This document shows, piece by piece, positions 54,304-64,000 of a DNA stretch of 64,000 bases. How positions within the stretch are numbered: position 1 is the stretch's first letter; the number at the start of each line of letters is the position of its first letter. Position numbers and translations under genes: made by a program. This DNA comes from Dichetophora obliterata. Its lineage: Eukaryota; Arthropoda; Insecta; Diptera; Sciomyzidae. The notes beneath the pieces were generated by a model. It searched no databases. It was not told the DNA's origin and was given only the letters and a program-made list of their open reading frames with translations. The stretch spans positions 98,102,115 to 98,166,114 of the forward strand of contig OY986435.1 in NCBI GenBank assembly GCA_963920525.1, given 5' to 3'.

Positions 54304-56340
54304 ATTTTACTGAGACACGAGCTCAAACCAGGCGAGGAACGACAGTGTGTGTCGCAAGCGTACACAATCTTGCAGAAAACCAGCTGCAAGGAAGAACATC
54401 CAGCAACAGCATCAAAGCGCGTGTGTCTAGAATAACAGATGAGTTGCAATTCAATCAAAGTGTTCATGAAAGCAACAAATGCTTCTTGAAACTCTGTATC
54501 GACTATAAAAAAGACAAGCATTGCTTGAGTGAAAAAACTAAACTATGTATTGCCAGTCATTGAAGCAGTCACGCGTATGGGTGACGCAAATTAGTAGTGA
54601 CGTAAGCACCCAGAAGCACTTTTCAAGAAAATTCACAAGCCTATTAAATACTCTCCGATGAGCTCGTAAGCAAATGTAATTTTATTCTTGCACCTGTTTT
54701 CTACAAGTGCGAATAGATATCGAACTCAACACAAGGATAAACAAGGCATTTTAATACTTATATAGCTGCAATTAGCTCATTTCCAAAGAATACATTTAGC
54801 AAGAGTAAAAGGTGCAGGATTATAAATAGAAGCATCTAATTGGATGTCTGGCTAAGAAAGATTGCTGCATAAATTTGCATATTAAGTTTAAGAGTTGCCG
54901 CAGTTAGATGTCCTCATGGCTTGCTATATGTATTTACTTACTTAGAATAAAAGGGTAAAAACATGTTTTTTCTCTATTTAGTAAATCAAAACATTTGCTT
55001 TCAGTAAATTTTGAGTGTATAAATAAGTATCGATTTTTTTTTCGTGAAAATGAAAACTTTTAAAAAAGCAGTAGTCACAACTTTCTTTCACATTTCTGGC
55101 AGTACATGAATTCCTTCGGAAGAACGGCACGTTTATTGAGGATATCGAACAACCTTTGGCATAGCCATGGGAATAAAAGTAAAGCTCAGCCAGGCCACGA
55201 CGCATCAACCGGAAAAAGTGGTAGTCCGAAGGAGCAATGTTAAGTGAATACTGTGGATTGAGTTAGGTAGGATTTCCCATGTACGCGTTTTCAACTAGTC
55301 TTGTTAAAGTATTTTATATTTACTAGAGTTCGCCAGTGGTCGATATTCGACCTTTTTTCGCATATAACTCAATGGTATGAAAAAATATATTTTTAGGCAT
55401 ATCCTTTGATTGGAAAGAGATATTTTGGTAATTATTTCACATAAATTATTTTTGAGACTTGACTATTTTGTGACATATATAAAAGCAATATTTTGGAAAA
55501 AATAAGTTTAATAAAAATAAGTAAAACTGGAAGATTTCTTGCAAATTAATACTATGTCATATGAATGGTAGTTAGAAATACAATTTTTATATGATTTTAG
55601 TTTTGCAACAAACACTAATTTTGAGCCATTTTTTGAATAAAAAGTCACTATTTTTGACCTTTTTGAAAAAAAAAAAATAAAAAATGTATGCACTGAACTA
55701 ATGGTACAGTTGAAACTAATTTTATTAAGTGATTTAATTGAACTTTTGGACAAAAAACATTTAAATTAAATATATTTAAAACCAACGAAAATATTTGCCT
55801 CGAAAGTCTAAGCTTCGATTTTCATGTAGTTTTTTTTTTCATTCTTAGGCAACGATGTTTTATGAAAAAGTCGTTGTACTAAAAACTTCTATAATTTTGG
55901 TGTCAAACTTTTTGGTGCCAAAATTACAGATAATTTTTTTTAAGATTAAATTAGCAAAAAAATCGGATAGTAAAAAGTCTTACAGTAACAAAATAAACGT
56001 TAGTTGAAAAGGGGCAGAAGAGGCGTGGCCAAAATTAGGTATTTGCAAATTTGATCTAGGATGCAAACAATATGTATACCCAATTTGAGCGAAATCCGTC
56101 GTGCCGTTTAGATTTGTATTTAGACCAAAGTTATCTAGAACTGTTGTCATGCCTTTAAGCCATCTCGTTTTTATTGATTTTTGGGCAGTAAAAAGTGGTG
56201 TGGATCAGCTTTATTTAGGGGTGTTTTTCTTTCGAAATTTGAATAATAAGTATATATATTAAAGTGTTAAGTTTGTTAAGAGATCATCCCAACTGCTACG
56301 CATTGTTTTATCGTTTTCTTTTGACGGCATTTAGCCATTT
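54304..56340. other. AT-rich DNA, no gene seen
   Basis: Open frames on both strands at 54231-54563 and 54978-55208 show no domain. A GGGGCAGAAGAGGCGTGGCC string near 56010 recalls the Helitron 2 repeats but is too short to assign. Confidence 0.45.
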
Positions 56341-56344
56341 TTCA

Positions 56345-56645
56345 TTAGGCAATTCTGCGGCGAAAAATTGCTGACAATTATCTGACGTATTCTTTTGAAC
56401 TTGTCGTGGGCTTTTTTTAGCAATTCCCGAGTAATTAATTGCTGGCAATTATTTGACGTCTGCAGCTTGATTTTCTTCTGAAACTTGTTTTTCATGTATC
56501 ACACAAGCACACACATGAAACACACAGCCAAAAATTCGAAAAAAGCAATAACTGTCAGTACAGTCATACACAAATAACAAGAATACCACAAAAGAAATTG
56601 CCCAAGAATTGCCAGTACAGGTCAGGCCGTGCGGCAATTCTGTCT
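56345..56645. repeat. Region with GGCAATT/AATTGCC subterminal-like motifs
   Basis: GGCAATTCTGCGGC at 56349 and GCGGCAATTCTGTC at 56630, together with several AATTGC(T/C) motifs and two TT(A/T)T(C/T)TGACGT strings between, suggest a degraded MITE. Ends and duplication are not resolved. Confidence 0.35.
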
Positions 56646-57385
56646 TTTTCTTTCGTCGACCCCCTCGATGCGGCGAATTACCCACAAAGTGCTTACAGCA
56701 CAAACACAATATAGATTTAACAGCGAGTCAGAGAGAGAGAGAGAGAGAGTACCGATTGTTAAAAATGGGCTCCTCCCTAGATTCCGGACTATTAAAAATA
56801 AAACAGAAATGTTGTAAGTGCGAGCGAAGCCTGAACCTAACCCTTATTGTGCTAAGCTCTGGATCGGTAACTTTTAGACTCCTCTCACACTGATACTCTA
56901 CATCCGTTCTTTCTCTCGCGTGGGTAAAAAAGAACCTCAAAATACCACAAAATACCTCAAATAACTACAAAATACCACAATACCCCAAAACAACTCAAAG
57001 CCATTCAAATTACTACAGTTACGTGGTAGAAATACGAATTAAAAGAACGATGCGTTAATTGAATTGTTTGACGTTGATTAACTTTTGTGCGAGTTAACTT
57101 TTCCGCGATTCTACTTTACTTAACACTAACAAAATTACCATTATACCATTATCCATTATACCATTATTTTCAAACCATATCATTATACCATATCCATAAC
57201 ATATATCACCCATTGCACTGGACCTACCATGCAATCTAATCATATAAGACCAATTATAACAAACCATCTCTTTTCATTTAATTGGGCATATCAAGTTTAT
57301 TTACCTTATTCAAAAGCATTAAACCACTATTTTCCTCATATGCATGTACAGTTCACATCTGTATTTTGGTTTAATCTTTTCATGA
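56646..57385. other. No gene seen; GA microsatellite
   Basis: A (GA)n run lies at 56730-56750. At 56935-57000 the string AAATACCACAA(A/T) and its variants recur several times. Open frames on both strands at 56600-56940 are shadows of one another without domains. Confidence 0.45.
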
Positions 57386-57722
57386 CAGCAAGTGTACAAA
57401 AATACAACAACAAACTTATATTTTGTCTAACAACTCAACGTACAAACGAACGTTCGTGAATTTTTTCTTCAAACGCTCATTTTCAATGTACAATTCCAAA
57501 CGAACGTTTGTTGCTTTTTGTTGTGTGAAAAATTCGTTCGAAAAATACAGAGCTCACAAATTTATCAGTGACAAAAAAAAACGACGCAAGCAGAGCGTTT
57601 CTTTTTCGATTGCGAACGTTCGTCTGCTTTTAAATTTTTCGTTTGAAAAATTCTCACACACAGCAAAAAACGAACGATAAGATCGTATTTTAATCGATTG
57701 CGAACGAATTTTTACACACCCT
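57386..57722. mobile_element. Possible hAT-type MITE with GAACGAA motifs
   Basis: The right end CGAATTTTTACACACCCTG has the complement CAGGGTGTGTAAAAATTCG, a hAT-like terminus. A weaker left match is CAGCAAGTGTACAAAAAT. CGAACG and GAACGTTCG motifs occur more than eight times between. No 8-bp duplication could be read. Confidence 0.5.
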
Positions 57723-58535
57723 GCTTTATTTTGATACCAATTTAAAGATAATAAAATTCTGCGTCACTAACAACAAAACCTATTGACCTGAAATTACTGG
57801 TTGAAAAGTTATCGCGGTTAAAAATCAACATTTTTTTGCTTTCGTTCGCGGGCAGTGAAATTTTGGAAATTTTTAAGTTTTTTAAAATATAATTTTATTT
57901 AAAAAAAGATATTTGTTGAAAGTTTTTTGAATGGAACCTTCAACTTCGGGTAATTGGGGTTCTTATTGCATACAAATTTTTTGAGTAAATGCTTAAAAGA
58001 ATTATTTTTTGTTGATTAAAAAGTTAATTTTTTTGTTATTCAAGTGGCGTTAAAGTGTTTTCTTGTGTGCACCATTGTCATCTCATTATGATTTTCTTTG
58101 TGCCATGTTTGCCTATTTGGAATTTATTAAGCTTTTTGTAAGAGAACTTTAGTCGCTATAATCAAAACAAGCAAATGCAGGCACCCACCAACAATGTCAT
58201 GCAATGCAATGGTTTTTTTATTTATATTTATTTTGTTATTCTTCTTAAGCTGTTGATGTTGGTGTGCGGTATAGGCTGTATAACTGACTTAAAAAATTAA
58301 TTATTTTTGTTATGCATTCACTGTTTAAATGAAACCCATACAATATTACTACTTTTGAATACTCTGTCTTAATTGATATTGATCTATTCTCTTACAATAT
58401 GCAACACATATTCTTTTAATATTAAAAAAAATAAAAGACGAATAAACTAGTGAAGTATAATTGTGTTAAATGGGTATTCGGGTATTTGAGTGCAGTTCAA
58501 TTTAAATAAAAATAAAATTCACTGTCTTTTTTAGG
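57723..58535. other. No gene seen
   Basis: AT-rich DNA between the MITE and the transposase relic. CACCCACCAACAATG near 58180 was examined as a possible Transib-type end but has no partner. Confidence 0.4.
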
Positions 58536-58539
58536 AAGT

Positions 58540-60511
58540 GCTTTAAACACGTTGTTTATATCTCGTCAAAACTTATTTGATATAATGAAAAGATCTGGGC
58601 AATATTTGAAAGACGAAATGATATGTCGAATTCGTCCTGCGGTGGGATATATGAATGATTTTGATGAAATAATTAATCAGTTTATTTCCGCATTTAAGAT
58701 GCGGTGGACAAGGGCACATAGAACTGTAGAAAGATTTCTTAATTCAAATCGCGATTGGTTGGCTGCATCAATAGCATTCGCCATTTCTAATTCTAAGAAA
58801 CGCGGGCGAAAGGAACTGTCCTTTGAAGAAACCTGCTAGAGAACTAAAAGACCGAAATGTAAAGAGTTAAGAGCTTCAACTCTATTATCAGCTTTAGTGT
58901 ATGCCACAAAAATTAGTTTGCGTGCTGAAGGTCACATTGCTGAAGGTCACATTGAAGCATCAAAATAGTTAAATATAGGAAATTATATGAAAAATATAAA
59001 AATCCTACTAAAATTAATAAAGAAGATGCTCTAGCTGTGCTTGTAGAAGCAAAATTATCCCGCCATCAGTACAACATGATTAGAGGAGCTGCATCTGAAA
59101 AGTTTCCCAGCTATAGCGTTGTGCAGAGCGCAAAAAAAGATTGTTATCCTTCCCGAGAATTTATAACAATTTCTGAAACTTTTTGCGAAGTAAACTTGCA
59201 AGCTTTCCTAAATTAAACAATCCAGCGTTTGCTTATATTGCAATAGCCAGCTATAGATTCTTTGGAGGATAATGAATTACATAATTTTTATTTATTTTCG
59301 AAGTGAAGTTTCGACGAAAGTTCGGGCAACAGCATCTACAAGCAAGCTTTTCACGGTCCGGATACAAATGATTCATCGATATTTATAACTTCCATGGTTC
59401 CAATCAAATTAGTTTGTGGATCTAAAGTTATTTGGCGAAATCGCCGACCTTCTTCAACAAGATTTTTTCGCCCACTTCGCATGGAGTTTATTAAAGAAAC
59501 AGCAGATGTATCAAAAAAGAAAAATAGAGTAGCAGCACAAATAAGTGGCCTCAGCAAATCTGCTGCACAATGTGGAGAGAGATTAATCAAGATAAGCCAC
59601 AACCTTATGTTAACCATGGTAGACGGTATGGTATGCAACGCACTCACTGAAACAACAACTACACAGAGGTGCTATTTATGTGAATGTACTATAAAAGAAT
59701 TCAATTCAATTGATTTAATGATTAAAAAAAATGTAAAAGTCGAAAACCTTTAATTTGGTTTATCAACACAACATGGTTGGATACGATTTTTTTGAGTGCT
59801 TGTTACATTTGGCTGGCAAGCTACCAGTCAAAAAATGGCTGATAAGAGAGGAACCAGAGAAGCAGGTTGTGCAATATCAGCAAATAAGTCGAGAATTCGA
59901 AAAGAATTAAGAATAAAAGTTGGTTTAGTTATTGAAAATTCAAAGCCAGGGCTTGGAAGTTCGAATGACGGCAATACTGCTCGAAGTATTTTTGAAAATG
60001 CAGAAATAACAGCATCTATAACCCATATTGATGTAGAGCTTATTAAGAGAATGCATATTATTTTAATCGTAATTTCATGCGCATGCGAAATTCTTCAAGA
60101 CTATGCGCTTGATACAGCAAGATATATTGTACAAAAATACTCATGCTATAATATGCCACTAACTGTGCATAAAATCTTAATTCATGGCCCTGAAATCATA
60201 AAATATGCTCTATTGCCGATTGGTCAACTTTCTGAAGAGTTCAGAAAGAAGCAAGAAATAAGGACTTCAAATCTTTCAGAGAGCATTTTTCAAGAAAAAT
60301 AAGCAGAGGAAAAAAACCCTGAGGATATTTTAAAAAGGTTCTTAATTACTTCAGACCCAATCATTTCAAGCAAAAGGAAATTACCGCAAAAGAAGTTGCG
60401 AAAGTTGCCACAAATGGCTGTTAATTTGCATGTACCACCAACAAATGAAGACAACGCTGAAGATACGGAAAAATCCGATGAAGACAATGATGAAAATGTG
60501 AAATGTAGGTG
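58540..60511 (+). pseudogene. RAG1/Transib-like DDE transposase relic
   Basis: The reading falls in several plus-strand pieces. N-terminal part 58552-58970: RWTRAHRTVERFLNSNRDWL, KRGRKELSFEETC and beyond. Middle part 59030-59215: KLSRHQYNMIRGAASEKFPS, CYPSREFITISETFCEV. Catalytic part: FDESSG with Asp codon 59313-59315, RPSSTRFFRPLRMEF, LMLTMVDGMVCNALTE with Asp codon 59622-59624, CYLC (59670-59681), GSSNDGNTARSIFENAE, then VHKILIHGPEIIKYALLPIG and LSEE (60168-60239), and a tail to 60511. D-to-D spacing is 103 residues (mouse RAG1 D600-D708), C-x2-C lies 16 residues after the second Asp (RAG1 C727/C730) and H-x4-H matches RAG1 H937/H942, with an acidic pair 17-18 residues on. I infer a RAG1/Transib-type fold. 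Stops, including a TGA at 59304-59306, make it inactive. I recall many copies of this family in arthropods but no settled name. Confidence 0.65.
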
Positions 60512-60760
60512 AAAGTAGTGATGTCGATTTTTTTGACAAAAATGAGAAAGACTTAACAAACGGCAGTGAATAAAAGTTATTAAAAAAAAATTCAAAAGAA
60601 AGTTTATCATATATGTAGGTCTGAAAAATTTGTTTTTTATTACAAAAAAAAATCCACTAAAGGATATCAACTAATTGTTGTTTTTTTCTTATTTGGACCC
60701 ATTGTAATTAAAAAGTGTCAAAAGTTTCCTCCGTCTCCTAATTGAATTGATACCTCTTTC
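60512..60760. other. No gene seen
   Basis: AT-rich spacer between two transposase relics. Confidence 0.45.
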
Positions 60761-60764
60761 ATGG

Positions 60765-61385
60765 ATCAATATCCCACTGTGCGTCGGGAAAAACAAGTTT
60801 TGGCTAGCAGTGGTCGTCTCTTTTGGAAGAAAATGAAGTGAAAGTCAACGTGCAAAGATTTTCATAAAAAGGCTAGGTTAATCTTTGCTAGGAAGAAAGG
60901 AAAAGAAATTTAGTCTGGATGGTCCGGATGATTTCAACTATTACTGGTCTGAAGAGGTTTGAGTGTTGTTCCACCAGTTAGTTCTTTAATAGTATGTGCC
61001 GCTTTTAACTACGACAACAGGAGCCCCATTTGCAAAATTTCCACCCACATGATCTCCGAGAGTTATAAGACCTTGTTAGATGATATTTTTTGGAGCAGCA
61101 GACAGACAAAAATGCAATTTTCCAGCAATACAACGCTGCTATACATGTGTCAAAGTCCACTCATTAGTGGTTTGTATCCCCAAAATCCCCCATTCCCCAG
61201 ATCTCAATCCAATTGAGAACATGTGGGGAAACTTGGCTCGTCATGTTTATGCCATCAGTGGTACAGCTCCGCAAAGCCGAAGACGAAGCGTGGGCCCAGA
61301 CCCCAATATCTGAATTCCAAAAACTGGTCGACTCAATACCGAACTGCATTTGCGAAGTCGCAAACTTCAGGGGGCTGTACTCATA
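60765..61385 (+). pseudogene. Tc1-like transposase C-terminal half
   Basis: Frames on the plus strand give KFSLDGPDDFNYYWSEEV (60908-60960), FQQYNAAIHVSKSTH (about 61120-61165), PHSPDLNPIENMWGNLARHV (61190-61252) and EFQKLVDSIPNCICEVANF near 61312-61370. KF-LDGPDG-NYYW, FQQDNAP-H and SPDLNPIEN-W are Tc1-family DD34E catalytic motifs. The second catalytic Asp is replaced by Tyr (QQYNA for QQDNA) and several shifts and stops break the frame; the third acidic residue (NPIEN) is kept. The DNA-binding half and terminal repeats were not found. It is a dead fragment. Confidence 0.85.
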
Positions 61386-64000
61386 ATTAATTTACGTAAA
61401 ATCATTATTTTTGGTTACGTTTAATATGTTTTTGGTTTTTTTTTAAGACCACCTTAATTGAATTTTGCGGTCCGAGCTCATGTTTTTTGTTCAAATTTTA
61501 TTGTACCTACATTGAGAAAAATATGAAATTATATTTTAATTTGAGTGATTTTGAATTCAATAAAAATTTATTGAACTAAAGATATATGTAAAAGTATTTT
61601 GATTTTGAAATTTTTGAGAAAAAATAGGTGCCTTTAATTTAATTTCGCTAAGTTTATAATAACTCTTAACCCATTAACCGCGGTTGGGTATTTTTTTACC
61701 CATGAAAATGATTCTGCAGAATTGATCATATCTCAGGATTTTTAACAGCTAAGTGTTTAACTTTTTGTTTGCTGCTTTAAGAAAACATAGAGCTATAAAT
61801 TGTTTTTGGAGTGTGTCAAAAAATTTTTACGTTAACTACTACATTTTCCAAGTCAAAAGTGATTATGTTAAAAATCAGAAAATTTGTGTTATCATATGTA
61901 AAAAATTTTATATATAAAAAATATGTAAAATCTCTCTAAGACAATTAACCAACTTTACCTGCTATTGATAGAAAATTCCTTATATAAAACTGTGCTATCG
62001 TTGCAGAAGGAATTTGAGCCCATTTAGAACACATTAACGACGGTTGGCTATTTTTATACCCACCTTATATCTCGACTACGGTGAAAGCTACAAAGTTGAA
62101 ATTTGATGCGGTAGTTTCTGTGATCAATATAAGAAAGCACATGCAATTTTAATTAATGAATGCGCTCATGAAGCAGAACTTGTGTTTTGACAGATGCTCT
62201 TCCTCAAAAATATATTTTTTTTTTTGCTCGGGAAGGGCTTATGTCAAATAACGACGCTCTATCTCTCTTCCTCAGCAACGAAAATTCCTTCTACACACGT
62301 ATAGTGTGTGTAAGTATAACACCACTTCCTCATCTTTTATTTCTATGCCTGTCGTACATTCGATTCAATAAGATTTGACATATGAAAAAACAAGAAAGTT
62401 CAATTAAATAAGCGAACCTTTTCTTAGCTCGCTTGTGCACACAGCAATTTCTCACATTTTAGCTGTTCTAAGAACAGAAAAGGAAAATTGTGACAAATAA
62501 CTGAGAAGAGACATTTCAGTTTAGGACAATTCTTGCAAAGGTACTTGAAACTGAGTGAGAGAAAAGGCGGCTCTCTGAACCTGGACCTCTTCTACTCATT
62601 TAGTCTCTTTGGCTATATTTTATTCCAGAATTATCACATATGAAAATAATACTGTGTATGTATGTCCTTTTTTGAGTCTTTAAAAAAACCATATTACATA
62701 GTAAACTTAAACTGTTTCTTATTAGATAATGTTGCGGCTGTAATTGTATGGCCTACAAATATTTTCACATTATTAAATAATTAATAAATCGACTGCCGCT
62801 TGGTTATAATAAAATTAATGATAATTTTGCTCCTGCTCTAGAAGCATCTTAACTTTCTTTTCTGACGTTTGTCATGTATTTACAAAAAGGCCTAACATAT
62901 ATAATACAGGGGTGAAAGATACAACGACAGCATGTACATGTCGAAACATAAATATGCACTAAAAATATTAGGGGTATTCACGGGTTGTTGCGAATTGCAA
63001 GAGTATGAAAATGCAAGATATTTTGCGCACTAACGCCTGAACATCAATACTGCAACTTATTATGCAATAAAAATTATGTGTCGAATGAACAATAAATATA
63101 TTGTCACCTCATTTCAAAATCACAAAAAATTGATAGAATCAACGTAAAAACTTAACCTTTTTAAAGTTTTACGCAGGTGGCAACTATGATTGAGAACAAC
63201 TCAAACATGAATCAGCTGTTTAACATCACTGCTTGTGCGTTCTCGCAATAGGTTTGGGCAGTGCGTAATTCTAGAAGAGATGCAAAATTGCTTCTAATGT
63301 GCTTGTTGTTGGAGTGATGCGAAAGTTTGCAAATTTGCATTTTCGCATTTCGCATGTCTCTTATATAAAAGTATTTCATATAAGAAAAAAAATAACAATA
63401 AGTTCAACTTATTTAGTAACTTGCACTTTGTACTCTTCGTTTGAATTGAAAATGAGTGATTTAACGTGAAGCGGACAACGCAAAAAATTACTTTTGTTTC
63501 TAATTGGGTTAGTTAGACTTATATAGGACCTGTAGTGGAATTACTAAAAATTTAACGGTAATAATCGGTGTCGTTGTTGATCATGTGCGTACCACGTTCA
63601 TAGAAAATTACAATTTTCGCTTACTAACGCGTTTGGAAATTGCACTATTGAATACGTTTAAATCATTATTTTTTGACGTAGAATTACGTGTTACAGAGCA
63701 GTTTGTATGGGGATCATTCTCACAAGTTTCAAGCACATATAATGTTTTTAGTGGACACTTTGGAGTATACCTACAACCTTCAATATTCATCATAAAAAGA
63801 CTAAATATATGCTAAAAAATTAGTTATAGGGCAAATGAAACGAATATCTAATTTTGGATTTTATCATTTCTTCAATAAAGTCACAAAAGAGTAAAATATA
63901 AGAAAAAAATGCACATTTTAGTATGAGAAAAATCAAGCATTAAATTCTTCAGCAGCTGCTTATGCTGTTATGAAATCGTTTTACATATATGGGACATTCT
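61386..64000. other. AT-rich DNA, no gene seen
   Basis: CTTAACCCATTAACCGCGGT at 61666 and CACATTAACGACGGTTGGCT at about 62029 are two related strings, each followed by TATTTTT-ACCCA, about 360 bp apart; the first resembles a TTAA-CCC piggyBac-type end but no inverted partner was found. GGGGTATTCACGGGTTGTTG at 62974 resembles a MITE end, also without partner. Open frames at 63585-63815 on both strands carry no domain. Confidence 0.45.

Noticed and set aside
56609..56940. Overlapping open frames around a GA repeat
   Set aside because: Readings on both strands run through the microsatellite and contain no domain.
59351..59647. 98-codon minus-strand frame
   Set aside because: Shadow of the RAG1-like relic; conserved motifs are on the plus strand.
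60290..60670. 126-codon minus-strand frame rich in Phe and Ser
   Set aside because: Antisense of the acidic tail of the RAG1-like relic; composition is explained by that.
60770..60780. CACTGTG near the end of the RAG1-like relic as its terminal repeat
   Set aside because: No partner CACAGTG with duplication lies on the left side, and the site overlaps the start of the Tc1 relic.
61666..61700. TTAA-CCCATTAACCGCGG as a third piggyBac-type end
   Set aside because: No inverted partner was found to the right; the similar string near 62029 is in the same orientation.

Overview
This window is about 64 kb of AT-rich eukaryotic nuclear DNA packed with transposable elements. I see no operons, ribosome binding sites or bacterial genes. 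The short introns, the tRNA-derived SINE and the mix of DD41D mariner-type, piggyBac-like, Tc1, hAT, Helitron, Penelope, LOA/R1-type LINE and tRNA-Lys-primed Ty3/gypsy elements point to an insect, most likely a fly. The DD41D (rosa-type) element would fit a tephritid fruit fly, but that is an inference. Nothing here is a clear intact host gene. The best host candidate is a single possible last exon near 48.3-48.5 kb.

Layout. 0-8 kb: dispersed and tandem repeats, one DD41D mariner-family element with complete ends and a frameshifted transposase, and a BED-finger hAT relic. 8.6-16.2 kb: two long foldback elements, a Helitron 3' end, a 997-bp element with TTA target duplications carrying a broken zinc-finger gene with a short intron, and a hAT relic. 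16.4-20.1 kb: a TTAA-flanked element with a piggyBac-like element nested inside it. 20.3-23.5 kb: a Ty3/gypsy-type LTR retrotransposon with about 98% identical LTRs and an internal region cut down and partly inverted. 25-29.5 kb: a CCC-ended MITE, a CACAGTG-ended repeat and otherwise featureless AT-rich DNA. 29.5-32.0 kb: a spliced multi-copy gene copy with at least two introns, interrupted by a 659-bp MITE. 32-43.6 kb: many MITEs, several nested, and a Penelope GIY-YIG fragment. 43.8-46.6 kb: two Helitrons joined head to tail. 46.9-48.1 kb: a MITE carrying a tRNA-derived SINE with a 13-bp target duplication. 49.3-50.5 kb: tandem and foldback repeats. 51.4-54.3 kb: a 5'-truncated minus-strand LINE with an 11-bp target duplication, inserted in a MITE whose uninterrupted relative lies at 25.2 kb. 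58.5-60.5 kb: a relic of a RAG1/Transib-like DDE transposase. 60.8-61.4 kb: a Tc1 relic.

These sequences do not act as a pathway. They form a layered record of insertions whose order can be read from nesting and target duplications. The observations I rate highest are the RAG1-like transposase relic with its DDE and C2C-H4H spacing, the spliced gene whose frame returns when the MITE is removed, the zinc finger completed only across a 65-nt intron, the head-to-tail Helitron pair, and the inverted protease piece beside the primer binding site of the LTR element.
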